From an uncultured Lactobacillus sp. (GTDB lineage: Bacteria; Bacillota; Bacilli; Lactobacillales; Lactobacillaceae), in assembly GCA_946479925.1 (NCBI GenBank), contig CAMLHK010000005.1:1-64000 (forward strand): 64,000 nucleotides of DNA, written 5' to 3'. The translations under genes and the position numbers were made by a program. Below, in pieces: positions 1 to 9,078 of the stretch (positions within the stretch are counted from its first letter, which is position 1; each line of letters begins with the position of its first letter). The notes beneath the pieces were generated by a model. It ran no database searches and was not told where the DNA came from. It worked only from the letters and a program-made list of their open reading frames with translations.

Positions 1-671
1 TTGGAATGGCGCTTGCAGCACTTATTGCCTTAGTTGTCGGAACAGCAACGTTTACTCGATTAAAGGGTGATTATTTAGCAATTGCGACTTTAGGTGCGGC
101 TGAAATTATTCGCAACATCATCAATAACCTGAAGATTACTGGTGGCTCAGCGGGAATGTTTAATATTCCTCAACTATGCTCTTGGCCAACTGTTTATATT
201 TTGGTTTGTTTAACGACCCTAGTTTTGATGAACTTTATTAAATCTAAAAACGGACGAGCAATTAAAGCTGTACGTGAAGATGAAATTGCTGCTGAAGCGA
301 TGGGAATTAACACTACCAAGTGGAAAGTAGCCGCTTTTGTTATTGGTGCGACAACAGCTGCGATTGCTGGTAGCTTGCATGCATCCTATATCCAAACTAT
401 TTCACCATCAAACTTTGGAATTATGGAGTCTATTTCGATTCTTGTAATTGTTGTTTTAGGTGGTGTTGGTAGTATGACCGGAACATTTTTAGCAGCAGTT
501 GTTTTAGGCGTGTTAGATACGGTCTTACAAAACTTTGGTGCGCTAAGAATGGTTATTTATGCAATTGCACTGATTTTAATTATGATCTTCAAGCCATCAG
601 GACTGCTCGGTAACTGGGAATTTTCATTAAAGAATCTTGGTAAACATTTTGGTAAAAAGGAAAGGGGCTAG
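1..671 (+). CDS. livM: Branched-chain amino acid ABC transporter permease LivM, 5' end outside window
   Basis: The reading frame is open from the first base and ends at 671, giving about 222 residues of a family usually near 310-320 residues, so roughly the first third lies upstream of the window. The visible part is very hydrophobic with several membrane segments. It contains the LivM-type cytoplasmic loop 'IKAVREDEIAAEAMGIN', which contacts the ATPase. The stop is 3 bases before livG, indicating one operon with livG and livF. By family it forms the membrane channel for Leu/Ile/Val uptake. Confidence 0.9.
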   Translation, partial: GMALAALIALVVGTATFTRLKGDYLAIATLGAAEIIRNIINNLKITGGSAGMFNIPQLCSWPTVYILVCLTTLVLMNFIKSKNGRAIKAVREDEIAAEAMGINTTKWKVAAFVIGATTAAIAGSLHASYIQTISPSNFGIMESISILVIVVLGGVGSMTGTFLAAVVLGVLDTVLQNFGALRMVIYAIALILIMIFKPSGLLGNWEFSLKNLGKHFGKKERG

Positions 672-674
672 CAC

Positions 675-1457
675 ATGGAGCATTTACTGCAAGTAGAACA
701 CGCGGTACGAAAATTTGGTGGTGTAACCGCAGTTAACGATGTTTCACTTCATCTAGATGAACATGAATTGGTTGCCCTTATTGGTCCAAATGGTGCTGGT
801 AAAACGACGCTATTTAACTTATTAACAGGGATGGTTCCTGTAACTAGCGGCAAAATAGATTTACGAGTTGACAAGCAAACTTATGATTTAACCAGTAAGA
901 ATGCTGTCCAAATTGCTGATTTAGGCTTGTCACGAACTTTTCAGAATATTCGTTTGTTCAAAAATTTAACAGTTATGGACAATGTTTTAACTGCCATGAC
1001 AAATAAGTACAAAGAAGGATTTTTGACAACTGTTTTTCGTTTGCCAAGCTATTATCGAACTGAAAAGGAAATGAGAGCAGCAGCAGAAAAACTGCTAGAC
1101 ATTTTCGATTTAACAGATAGCCAAGCATTATTAGCTGAAAATCTACCTTATGGAACGCAGCGCCGCTTAGAAATAGTTAGAGCCTTGGCAACACAGCCTA
1201 AAATTTTGTTCTTAGATGAACCTGCTGCTGGAATGAATCCAGAGGAAACGGCAGATTTAACTAACCTAATTAAGCGGGTGCAAAAAGAGTTTGGCATAAC
1301 TGTTTTATTGATTGAGCATGACATGTCTCTTGTTATGAACTTGGCTGAACGCATTTATGTTCTCGATCAAGGAGAATTACTTGCAACTGGTACCCCTGAA
1401 GAAATCAGGACAAATAATAAAGTGGTTGAGGCATATTTGGGAGAAGGTGAAGTCTAG
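675..1457 (+). CDS. livG: Branched-chain amino acid ABC transporter ATPase LivG
   Basis: This 260-residue ATPase has Walker A 'GPNGAGKTT' at residues 37-45, the LivG-type signature region 'LPYGTQRRLEIVRAL' in place of plain LSGGQ, Walker B 'ILFLDEP' followed by 'AAGMNP', and the switch His in 'LLIEHD'. The 'LSRTFQNIRLF' Q-loop is typical of LivG. It starts 3 bases after livM and ends directly against livF, so the three genes are translated as one unit. It should pair with LivF to power branched-chain amino acid import. Confidence 0.93.
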   Translation: MEHLLQVEHAVRKFGGVTAVNDVSLHLDEHELVALIGPNGAGKTTLFNLLTGMVPVTSGKIDLRVDKQTYDLTSKNAVQIADLGLSRTFQNIRLFKNLTVMDNVLTAMTNKYKEGFLTTVFRLPSYYRTEKEMRAAAEKLLDIFDLTDSQALLAENLPYGTQRRLEIVRALATQPKILFLDEPAAGMNPEETADLTNLIKRVQKEFGITVLLIEHDMSLVMNLAERIYVLDQGELLATGTPEEIRTNNKVVEAYLGEGEV

Positions 1458-2168
1458 ATGGCGATGCTCGAAGTTGAAAACTTGTCCGTTAACTATGGTG
1501 TTATCCAAGCTGTTAAAGGGGTAAGTTTCAAAATAAATGAAGGCGAAATTGTGACTTTGATTGGTGCAAACGGTGCCGGCAAGTCGACAATTGTTAAAAC
1601 AATCTCTGGACTACTTAAACCTAAGGATGGTCAAATCACATATCAGGGTAAGAACATTGTTAAAGAAAAGGCTCCGCAAATAGTATTAGACGGGATTTCA
1701 CAAGTTCCAGAGGGACGGCATATTTTTTCCGGACTAACGGTAATGGAAAACCTACAGATGGGTGCTTTTTTACAAAAAAGTGGTAGTGAAGTGAACAAGG
1801 GTTATCAAGAAATTTTTGAACGTTTTCCAATTTTACAAAAACGTAAAAATCAGGATGCTGCAACGCTGTCAGGTGGTGAGCAACAAATGCTGGCCATCGG
1901 TCGTGCATTGATGGCTAAACCTAAATTACTTTTACTTGACGAACCTTCGATGGGACTGTCACCTTTGTATATTCAGGAGATTTTTAAGATTATTAAAGAG
2001 CTGAATGAAAAGGGAACAACAATCTTGTTGATTGAGCAGAATGCTAAACAAGCTCTCTCGATTGCTGATCGAGGTTATGTATTGGCAACTGGTAAAATTG
2101 AATTAACTGGTACAGGACAGGAACTATTAGCTAATCCAGAAGTGCAGAAAGTGTACTTCGGTGGCTAA
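1458..2168 (+). CDS. livF: Branched-chain amino acid ABC transporter ATPase LivF
   Basis: This 236-residue protein has Walker A 'GANGAGKST' near residues 37-45, the 'VPEGRHIF' motif characteristic of LivF, signature 'LSGGEQQM', Walker B 'LLLLDEPSMGLSP' and switch His replaced by Gln in the LivF-typical 'LIEQNAKQAL'. The ATG follows the livG stop without a gap; GGAGAAGGTGA inside the livG 3' end is the ribosome site. It is the last gene of the operon and is followed by a strong terminator at 2186-2228. Confidence 0.93.
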   Translation: MAMLEVENLSVNYGVIQAVKGVSFKINEGEIVTLIGANGAGKSTIVKTISGLLKPKDGQITYQGKNIVKEKAPQIVLDGISQVPEGRHIFSGLTVMENLQMGAFLQKSGSEVNKGYQEIFERFPILQKRKNQDAATLSGGEQQMLAIGRALMAKPKLLLLDEPSMGLSPLYIQEIFKIIKELNEKGTTILLIEQNAKQALSIADRGYVLATGKIELTGTGQELLANPEVQKVYFGG

Positions 2169-2185
2169 GTAGTTACTTCAAGAGT

Positions 2186-2228
2186 AAAAAGACCATTCAC
2201 ATTTTTAGTGAATGGTCTTTTAATTTTT
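2186..2228 (+). terminator. Rho-independent terminator of the liv operon
   Basis: A hairpin with arms AAAAAGACCATTCAC and GTGAATGGTCTTTT around a short AT loop is followed by T-rich sequence. It starts 18 bases after the livF stop. Confidence 0.9.
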
Positions 2229-2238
2229 GGAGCAAGCT

Positions 2239-2854
2239 TTATTTACGGCAGAGCTTCTTAATGTTTTTTATATCGACTGGCTGAATTGGGTATCTCCCTT
2301 CAGTGTCCATGACAGATGGAACCTTTGTGTTATGATCAAACCCCATTGCATGCCCCAGTTCATGTTCGATGGCTTGAAGTACTTGTTAGTAGCGCTCAGC
2401 ATCGTCTGCAAAATCACACAAGCAACATGTGTTTAACTGGATAGTTGAAGCAACGAGACGATGGTTTTTGACATAATAGCGCCAGTGAGTGTAGCCAGCA
2501 TAACGGGTTTTTGAATTGTACCAAGGTACTACAGTGATTTGAGCCTTTTTCCTATTCTTAGTTTTTGTGAAAGTAAATGCACCTTTTTCGTTCCATTCTT
2601 TAATTGCATCATTAGTTGCGGCAATTAAATCGTCATTTTTCCCTAAATCAAGGTAAATTAAAGCTTTGGCTTTGTTCCATCTGCGATGTGGTACCTTCTT
2701 AACTTTCTTAGCCTTTTAGTCTTTTTGGCATAGGTTATTTGATTAAAAGAAACGGGTGAATAGGAACCACTGTTTAGAATAAACGATCCGACGAGAGCTA
2801 TTGAAACAAATAGTGAACAGAATGATTTTTTAATAAAATGATGGCTTTTTTCAT
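2239..2854 (-). pseudogene. Decayed matrixin-family (M10) secreted metalloprotease, paralogue of the gene at 3740-4369
   Basis: Read on the minus strand, pieces in different frames align along the whole length of the intact neighbour. They comprise a signal-peptide-like start ending 'ITYAKK', a Lys-rich stretch, 'KGAFTFTKTKNRKKAQITV', 'TRYAGYTHW', the zinc motif 'HELGHAMGFDH' and an ending '..IKNIKKLCRK' matching 'IEAVKKLYNK'. The frame is broken by shifts near the Lys-rich segment and again upstream of the zinc motif, and by an in-frame TAA just before 'QVLQAIEHELGH'. The zinc site itself is still perfect, so decay is recent. No functional product is expected. Confidence 0.85.
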
Positions 2855-3009
2855 CTTAATTGCCTGTATACTGACTATTACAATTTTAATGACAATTATA
2901 ACAGTGAACCAATTAAAGCGTGTAAATCGTCAATTTATTTTATTATTGAAAATCAATTCTGGACTAATGATGCCACTCGACAATGCGGTAAATAAGTGTT
3001 TAGGGTGAT

Positions 3010-3042
3010 AAAAATCCTCAGTTATCAAAGTAATTGAGGATA
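3010..3042 (-). terminator. Terminator of the histidine phosphatase gene
   Basis: On the minus strand, ATCCTCAATTAC and TGAGGAT form a stem followed by a run of U. It lies about 20 bases beyond the stop of the phosphatase gene. Confidence 0.7.
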
Positions 3043-3063
3043 TCCATAGATAGAAAAGTGTAA

Positions 3064-3711
3064 TTAAGATAATTTCATTTTATTATAGGAAATTACTTTT
3101 TTATCTTTGCCAGTCATATTCATAATTGTGATCGAAGCGTTACGAGGACCTTCGCTAATATCAAAGTCACCGTATTTTGCTGCGATGCTACGAATAGTAA
3201 AACTATGGGTTACCAGAAGGATGTTTTCTGCGCCATCAAGTTGGCTAATCAGTTTGAAACCTTGGTCGAGTCGTTTCCAGTATTCTTCAGCGTTTTCAGC
3301 ATCATGAAAGGGATCAGCCTCTTTAACCCAGTCCTTAACCTTATCAAGTGGTTCCTTTTGGAATAGATCATAATGGTTTTTGTAACCATGCGGGCCAGCA
3401 ATCATTTGCCATGCTGCATCGGAATCCATGCCTTCAAAGTACCCACAAAACTGTTCGCGGAAAAATGGGGAAGCTATATGTTGCAACGTGTCACGATTAG
3501 TGTTGTGTGACATGATAATATCACAAGTATCACTAGCACGTTTTAAGTCGCTAGAAAGAGCAATGTCAAACGAGATGTTCTTAAGAACTTCACCAGCTTC
3601 ATTGGCATCAGCAATTCCCTTATCAGTTAATGGTGTGTCGCACCAACCTTGCATTTTGTTGTAGCGATTAATATAAGTTTGACCGTGGCGGACAATATAG
3701 ATTCTTTTCAT
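3064..3711 (-). CDS. Histidine phosphatase family (phosphoglycerate-mutase-like) protein
   Basis: This 215-residue protein has the RHG motif in 'IYIVRHGQTYINRYNKMQG' at the N-terminus, an acidic 'REQFCGYFEGMD' segment and the second catalytic His in 'LLVTHSFTIRSI'. These place it in histidine phosphatase branch 1. The fold is shared by cofactor-dependent mutases and by broad phosphatases; the length and motifs fit the phosphatase group, and the substrate cannot be told. A second member occurs at 15445-16050. It sits between the two matrixin copies and is transcribed in the same direction. Confidence 0.85.
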   Translation of the reverse strand: MKRIYIVRHGQTYINRYNKMQGWCDTPLTDKGIADANEAGEVLKNISFDIALSSDLKRASDTCDIIMSHNTNRDTLQHIASPFFREQFCGYFEGMDSDAAWQMIAGPHGYKNHYDLFQKEPLDKVKDWVKEADPFHDAENAEEYWKRLDQGFKLISQLDGAENILLVTHSFTIRSIAAKYGDFDISEGPRNASITIMNMTGKDKKVISYNKMKLS

Positions 3712-3739
3712 TTTACCTACTTAGATTTTTTTAATATAC

Positions 3740-4369
3740 TTATTTATTGTAAAGTTTTTTGACAGCTTCAATATCTGTTTCTTGAATAGAGTAGATAGAG
3801 CCAGTTGGATACATAACTGATTGTCCGTTATTGTGCTTAAGCCCAATTGCGTGCCCCAGCTCGTGTTCAACTGTGTTGACAACTCGTTCATAACTGTAAT
3901 TGTAGCTTGAGAAATTGTCAAGGTAGTAGGTGTTTAATTTAGTGTCAGCAGAGAATAATAGTCCTGATTTTACATAGAAGTGAAAAGTTGTATAGCCAGC
4001 ATAAGTAGTGTTTGGACTATAGACACTTTCTATTGTAATATCAGCTTTCTTTTTGTTTTTGGTTTTAGTAAAAGTGAATGCTCCGGTGTCATTCCACACT
4101 TGAATTGCATGGTTGGCAGCTGCGGTCAGGTTTTTATCGCCATCTAGGTCAACATAAACACTGGCTTTAGGTTGTGCCCATTTCCATTCAGCAGAAACAG
4201 TCTCTTTTCTTGATTTCTTGGCACGTTTTTTAGCCTTTTTTGCATAAACGACTTGATTTGGCATGCTGGACAAAATATTGTTGCCGAGTAGTTCAAAGCC
4301 GCCGCTAAGTGCGATAACTGCTATTAAAGCGTAAGTTAGTTTATTTAAAAAATGGCGAAAGTTCCTCAT
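3740..4369 (-). CDS. Secreted matrixin-like zinc metalloprotease (M10 family)
   Basis: The 209-residue protein begins with a basic n-region and a hydrophobic stretch (about residues 10-28), consistent with a signal peptide or N-terminal anchor. A Lys/Arg-rich linker (residues 44-56) follows, then a compact protease domain. The zinc motif 'HELGHAIGLKH' at residues 169-179 is the full HEXXHXXGXXH form, followed by 'SVMYPTGS', the Met-turn. It lacks the propeptide and hemopexin parts of animal matrixins. The target is unknown. The start is supported by GGAGCTGAT upstream. A decayed paralogue lies at 2239-2854. Confidence 0.85.
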   Translation of the reverse strand: MRNFRHFLNKLTYALIAVIALSGGFELLGNNILSSMPNQVVYAKKAKKRAKKSRKETVSAEWKWAQPKASVYVDLDGDKNLTAAANHAIQVWNDTGAFTFTKTKNKKKADITIESVYSPNTTYAGYTTFHFYVKSGLLFSADTKLNTYYLDNFSSYNYSYERVVNTVEHELGHAIGLKHNNGQSVMYPTGSIYSIQETDIEAVKKLYNK

Positions 4370-4575
4370 GATTTATCAGCTCCGTTACTTTATGTTATTC
4401 GAGGATAATTACAAAACTTTCAAACGACCTGTTTACTTTATTATAGTCACAAGTACTATGATTTTCACGGATTGCACTCGGAAAAATTCAAAAGTAATTA
4501 AGTGAGTTATTGTATATATATAAATCATGTTTAATGTTAAAATAATAAACAAGTTTTAAAAATACAGGTGACGTT

Positions 4576-6870
4576 ATGTTAAACGCAAAGGATGAAAAAA
4601 AAATTGAACAAGAACATCTTGATCATATTTTAAAAATGATAAGAGCCAAAAAGGCAGAGTTATCCTCTTCAATTAAGTCGGCAGAAGGAGAAGCTAAGGA
4701 TCTTAACTCCCACTTTTTTGATGATGTAAAACTAGATTATGACGGCTATTCCACCTCAATGGAAACGGCTTTGTCAATTCATCAACAGCAACAACTTCTT
4801 GATGAACGCGAGAATGCATGGCAACATGCAGCTAGGCAATTAACGACAATCCAGAAATTAGAGCAAAAGCCGTATTTTGCACGAGTTGATTTTAAAGAAA
4901 ATGGTCAGCCTGCAGAAACTATTTATATTGGTTTAGGCTCCTTTGCTGACAAAAATGATCACTTTTTAATTTATGACTGGCGTGCCCCAATTTCTTCAAT
5001 TTATTATGATGGCAAGCTTGGCGACGTTTCTTACGTTTCCCCTGAAGGTGAAATTACCGTTGAGATGACCAAGAAGCGACAATTTATGATTGAAGACGGT
5101 AAGATTGTCAATATGTTTGATACCAATGAATCGATTGGTGATCAAATGTTGCTTGAGGTCTTGGGTGAAAAGTCCAGTACGCAAATGAAGTCGATAGTGA
5201 CGACAATTCAGCGCGAGCAAAATAAGATTATTCGTAATACAAGCGCTGATTTATTGTTTGTTCAAGGTGCTGCCGGGTCTGGAAAGACCTCTGCAATTTT
5301 ACAAAGAATAGCATACTTGCTCTATCGGTACCGTGGTAATTTAACAAGTAGCGATGTTATTATGTTTAGCCCTAATCAGTTATTTAATGACTACATTAAA
5401 AATGTTTTGCCTGAGATGGGTGAACAGAATATGGTGCAAATGACATACTGGCAATTTGTTGCACGTCGCTTGCCTGGCATGGATGTCGAAAACCTGTTTG
5501 ATCAGTTTGAAGACGATGCTGCCGATTCAGCAATCAGTCAATTTAAAGATTCGACTAGTTTCTTTGACTTGCTGACTCGCTATGCAAAACACCTTAATCA
5601 ACGTGGTGTAATTTTTAAGAACATTTATTTCCGTGACAAAAAGCGTCCATTTTTTGAAAAAGCAAAAATCAATGAAATTTATTATTCCTACAATTCGAAC
5701 TACAATTTAAGCAACCGAATTGATGCAACGCGTGAAGAGTTAATTAAATTGCTTAACCGCAAGATTAATTCTGAAGCTAAAAAGTCTTGGGTAGCTGATG
5801 AAATTCAGAGCCTGAGTCAAGGACAACTTAACGAGCTATATGACCGGCCTGATCAAGAGTTTGAATCCGAGGAAAAAGAAGAAAAATTCTTAAGCCGCAA
5901 GATTGTGGTTAAGGCACTGGATAAAGTTTTCCAACAAATAAAGCGTAATAACTTTATTAATATGCGTGCGCAATACCTTAGTTTCTTGCGTCGCGTTCCG
6001 AAAATGACAGATCTTTCTAAATGGAATATTACTGAAGACCAGTGGAATGACCATGTTGAAGAAGTCAAAGCTAGCTTTAAGAACCACTATATTCATATGA
6101 ATGATGTCTCTGCCTATCTTTACTTATATGACATGATTACTGGGCGGCACGTTGATTATGAAATGCGTTATGCCTTTATTGATGAGATTCAAGACTACAC
6201 ACCATTTCAACTTTGCTACCTTAAATATAATTTCCCACGGGCTAAATTTACAATGCTGGGAGACCTAAATCAGGCTATTTTTACCAAGGATGAGAGTCGA
6301 AGCTTACTTAAACAAATTAGTGGCTTGTTCGATCCTAAGAAAACGGATGTTGTGCAGCTAACCAAATCGTACCGTTCAACCAAGCAATTAACAGATTTTA
6401 CCAAGCAAATTTTACGTCAGGGTGAAAAAATTGAGTCCTTTAACCGGCAGGGACCAAAGCCTGTCGGTTGGGGACGAAATGATAATGCTGAGGCGTTAAA
6501 GGTTTTGCAACAAGTATTACTGGAAAATGAGCAAAACAAGTTGACAACAGCGGTGATTACTAAGGATCTGGAAAGTACTAAGTTTGTTGCAGAAGAATTG
6601 AAGAAAAAGGGTGTAAAAGCCACTTTGATTGCGACGGCCAACCAGCGACTAGTTGATGGGACATTGATTATTCCGTCATATTTAGCTAAAGGATTGGAAT
6701 TTGATGCGGTCATTATGTGGGATGCTTCAAAGACGAACTATCAACGCCTTGATGAAACGCAACTGGTTTACACAATTACTTCGCGTGCGATGTATAAGCT
6801 TGATATGATTTATACAGGTGCCAAAAGTCCCCTTCTTGATGTTGATCAAGAAACTTACGAAGAAAAATAG
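4576..6870 (+). CDS. helD: UvrD/Rep-type helicase, HelD-like RNA polymerase recycling factor
   Basis: This 764-residue superfamily 1 protein has an N-terminal coiled-coil-like arm (about residues 1-100), Walker A 'GAAGSGKTS' near residue 231, motif II 'FIDEIQDY' near residue 535, motif III 'LGDLNQAIF', motif IV 'LTKSYRST' and a C-terminal 'PSYLAKGLEFDAV' motif V. The N-terminal arm and the lack of a full PcrA/UvrD layout match the HelD group, which removes stalled RNA polymerase from DNA. That role is by family, not shown here. AGGTGA precedes the ATG. The GNAT gene follows after 11 bases. Confidence 0.8.
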   Translation: MLNAKDEKKIEQEHLDHILKMIRAKKAELSSSIKSAEGEAKDLNSHFFDDVKLDYDGYSTSMETALSIHQQQQLLDERENAWQHAARQLTTIQKLEQKPYFARVDFKENGQPAETIYIGLGSFADKNDHFLIYDWRAPISSIYYDGKLGDVSYVSPEGEITVEMTKKRQFMIEDGKIVNMFDTNESIGDQMLLEVLGEKSSTQMKSIVTTIQREQNKIIRNTSADLLFVQGAAGSGKTSAILQRIAYLLYRYRGNLTSSDVIMFSPNQLFNDYIKNVLPEMGEQNMVQMTYWQFVARRLPGMDVENLFDQFEDDAADSAISQFKDSTSFFDLLTRYAKHLNQRGVIFKNIYFRDKKRPFFEKAKINEIYYSYNSNYNLSNRIDATREELIKLLNRKINSEAKKSWVADEIQSLSQGQLNELYDRPDQEFESEEKEEKFLSRKIVVKALDKVFQQIKRNNFINMRAQYLSFLRRVPKMTDLSKWNITEDQWNDHVEEVKASFKNHYIHMNDVSAYLYLYDMITGRHVDYEMRYAFIDEIQDYTPFQLCYLKYNFPRAKFTMLGDLNQAIFTKDESRSLLKQISGLFDPKKTDVVQLTKSYRSTKQLTDFTKQILRQGEKIESFNRQGPKPVGWGRNDNAEALKVLQQVLLENEQNKLTTAVITKDLESTKFVAEELKKKGVKATLIATANQRLVDGTLIIPSYLAKGLEFDAVIMWDASKTNYQRLDETQLVYTITSRAMYKLDMIYTGAKSPLLDVDQETYEEK

Positions 6871-6881
6871 GTGGGGCTAGG

Positions 6882-7331
6882 ATGGAGAAACAAGAGACAT
6901 TTAAGTTTAAAAAAATTGCTGATATGTCAGGTCAAGAAATGTACTGCGTTGCAAGATTGCGTATTGATACTTTTGTCACGGAACAGAAAATCACTGAGCC
7001 TGAACTTGATGATCAAGATTTTACTGCAATTCAAGTTTTTTTACTAAGCAAAGAGCAAAATAGAGCACTTGCTGTTTGCCGTATTTTTAAAGAAAATGAT
7101 CAGTGGGTTCTTGGCCGTGTAGCAGTTGCTGCTCAAACACGTGGGCAACATCTTGGTACAAAAATGATGCAACAGGTGCACCAATATCTGCGCGACCTTG
7201 GTGTTAAGCAATTAATTTGCCATGCTCAAATGCAAGCTAAACCTTTTTATGATCAATTAGGTTATCAAACTAAGGGTGAAGTTTTTACTGAAGCTAGTAT
7301 TGAACACATTATGATGTACTATAACTTATAA
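6882..7331 (+). CDS. GNAT family N-acetyltransferase
   Basis: This is a 149-residue single-domain protein. The acetyl-CoA binding signature appears in 'LGRVAVAAQTRGQHLGTKMM' (an R/QxxGxG/A-like loop), followed by 'CHAQMQAKPFYDQLGYQTKG', the C-terminal FYxxxGF element. It resembles ElaA-type GNATs ('VARLRIDTFVTEQ'). The substrate is unknown. It starts 11 bases after helD and is probably cotranscribed with it; a terminator follows at 7340-7372. Confidence 0.85.
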   Translation: MEKQETFKFKKIADMSGQEMYCVARLRIDTFVTEQKITEPELDDQDFTAIQVFLLSKEQNRALAVCRIFKENDQWVLGRVAVAAQTRGQHLGTKMMQQVHQYLRDLGVKQLICHAQMQAKPFYDQLGYQTKGEVFTEASIEHIMMYYNL

Positions 7332-7339
7332 AAAGAAGT

Positions 7340-7372
7340 AAAACTTGCGTTTTTAACGTGAGTTTTTCTTTT
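7340..7372 (+). terminator. Rho-independent terminator after the helD-GNAT pair
   Basis: AAAACTTGCGT and ACGTGAGTTTTT form a stem with G-U pairs and a 4-base loop, followed by TCTTTT. Confidence 0.75.
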
Positions 7373-7436
7373 GCAATGAGATAATTTAATTTGATATCAG
7401 TAATGATTTGAACATAAGGTAAGGGAAAGACTAAAG

Positions 7437-8351
7437 ATGAAAAATTATTTGCGTTTTAATCGAGATGAATGGGCATCTTTTTCTTCTAATGATGCTGTTA
7501 AAATAACGAAGGACGAACTTGCAAAAATTAAATCATTAGGGGATGTCATCAATTTAACGGATGTTCAAGAAATTTATGGCAGCCTAATTAACTATCTTTA
7601 TTTGGTGTACCAAGAAAAACGTACTTTACAGCAAAAGCAGAGTGAATTTTTAAAGCAGCATGTGCTTGCTGCACCTTTTATCATTGGTATTTCCGGTTCG
7701 GTTGCAGTTGGTAAATCAACAACTGCTCGTCTTCTACAAGTTTTACTTAGCCGAACATTTCCTAACTTAAATGTTCATTTAATGACAACAGATGGCTTTA
7801 TTTATCCGAATGAGGAATTGAAACGGCGTGGCCTTTTTGATCGGAAGGGTTTTCCTGAAAGTTACAATATGAACTTATTGAGTGACTTTCTAAAGGATGT
7901 CCTTAGCGGCAAAGAAAATATTGCCTATCCGCTTTATTCACAAGAATTAAGCGATATTGTTCCAGGTAAGTATGGACATGTAAAGCAGCCAGATATCTTA
8001 ATTATTGAAGGAATTAATACCTTACAGTTACCAACTAATGGGCAAATTGTTACCAGTGACTTTTTTGATTTCTCAATTTACATCGATGCTGATGAAGAAC
8101 TAATTGAAAAATGGTTCATGCAACGTTTTGAAAGCGTGCTTGAAATGAATAAAAATGATCCAACTAATTTTTACTATGAGATGGCTAACGGTCCTCGTGC
8201 AGATGCAATTCAATTAGCACAAGACACTTGGCAGATGGTCAACCTAGTTAATTTGCGTGAATATATTGAGCCAACTAAACAGCGGGCCAGTTTAATTTTG
8301 CATAAAACAACCGGTCATAAAATTGATGAAATCTATCTGCGGCAGTTTTAA
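7437..8351 (+). CDS. coaA: Type I pantothenate kinase
   Basis: The 304-residue protein phosphorylates pantothenate in the first step of coenzyme A synthesis. It carries the P-loop 'GISGSVAVGKSTTARLL' near residues 84-100, followed by 'TTDGFIYPN', 'KGFPESYN' and the C-terminal 'NLREYIEPTKQRASLIL' block, all typical of CoaA. Length is normal for the family (about 305-320). It is apparently monocistronic. Confidence 0.95.
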   Translation: MKNYLRFNRDEWASFSSNDAVKITKDELAKIKSLGDVINLTDVQEIYGSLINYLYLVYQEKRTLQQKQSEFLKQHVLAAPFIIGISGSVAVGKSTTARLLQVLLSRTFPNLNVHLMTTDGFIYPNEELKRRGLFDRKGFPESYNMNLLSDFLKDVLSGKENIAYPLYSQELSDIVPGKYGHVKQPDILIIEGINTLQLPTNGQIVTSDFFDFSIYIDADEELIEKWFMQRFESVLEMNKNDPTNFYYEMANGPRADAIQLAQDTWQMVNLVNLREYIEPTKQRASLILHKTTGHKIDEIYLRQF

Positions 8352-8376
8352 CTTTTAGTACCTAGTTTGGGTCAAT

Positions 8377-8394
8377 TTTGCTATACTAAACGGT
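8377..8394 (+). promoter_or_regulatory. Extended -10 promoter upstream of efp
   Basis: TTTTGCTATACT carries an extended -10 (TGC-TATACT, -10 at 8382-8387). No good -35 lies at the usual distance, which extended -10 promoters tolerate. The start site would fall near 8394, at or next to the ATG of the mini-ORF at 8395. Confidence 0.5.
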
Positions 8395-8448
8395 ATGAAT
8401 ACGATTTATTTATTATTAATTAAAAAATTTGCATTGCCTCCAGCGTAA
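8395..8448 (+). CDS. Putative 17-residue leader peptide with Pro-Pro before the stop, upstream of efp
   Basis: An uninterrupted reading frame encodes MNTIYLLLIKKFALPPA. It begins 7 bases after a TATACT -10 element, so it would be leaderless or nearly so, and ends 49 bases before the efp start. No Shine-Dalgarno sequence precedes it. The interesting feature is the Pro-Pro pair (CCT CCA) two codons before the stop, immediately upstream of the gene for the factor that rescues ribosomes stalled at Pro-Pro. A chance frame of this size is quite possible, so expression is unproven. Confidence 0.3.
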   Translation: MNTIYLLLIKKFALPPA

Positions 8449-8497
8449 AGTTTTTTCTGGAATTTAAACACGATTAAAATAAGAAGGAGAAAAAACA

Positions 8498-9070
8498 ATG
8501 GTACAGGCAATTAACTTAAAAAAGGGTATGGTATTTAGTCAAGACGGTAAAATGATTCGGGTGCTTAAGGCAAACCATCATAAACCAGGTAAGGGCAATA
8601 CTGTTATGCAAATGGACTTACGCAACATTGAAAGTGGGGCAGTTGTTCATAAGACGATGCGTCCAACTGAAAAGGTTGAATTAATCGACATTACTAAAAA
8701 GAAAGCACAATTCCTTTATAACGAAGGTGATGTTTATACTTTCATGGATTCCGAAACTTATGAACAATACGAAGTTTCTGGTGAACAACTTGGTGATGAT
8801 AAGTTTTATTTGATGCCAAATATTGAAGTTCAATTGGAATTTGCTAATGACAGCAAGCTCCTTGGCGTTGAATTACCAGCAACTGTTACAATGAAAGTTG
8901 CTCATACTGAGCCTGGTATTAAGGGCGCTACAGTTACCGGTACAGGTAAGCCTGCAACGATGGAAACTGGCTTGGTAGTTCAAGTGCCTGATTTTATTAA
9001 AGAGGGCGAAGAATTAATTATTAATACAGCTGAAGGCGTATATAAATCAAGAGCCGAAGGTAATAAATAG
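8498..9070 (+). CDS. efp: Translation elongation factor P
   Basis: The 190-residue protein has the usual three-barrel EF-P length. The loop 'HHKPGKGNT' places Lys32 at the tip, the residue that enters the peptidyl-transferase centre and is post-translationally modified in several bacteria. The C-terminal OB region contains 'GLVVQVPDFIKEGEELIIN'. It relieves stalling at consecutive prolines. The start is backed by AGAAGGAGAA. A terminator follows directly. Confidence 0.96.
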   Translation: MVQAINLKKGMVFSQDGKMIRVLKANHHKPGKGNTVMQMDLRNIESGAVVHKTMRPTEKVELIDITKKKAQFLYNEGDVYTFMDSETYEQYEVSGEQLGDDKFYLMPNIEVQLEFANDSKLLGVELPATVTMKVAHTEPGIKGATVTGTGKPATMETGLVVQVPDFIKEGEELIINTAEGVYKSRAEGNK

Positions 9071-9078
9071 TTACACTT

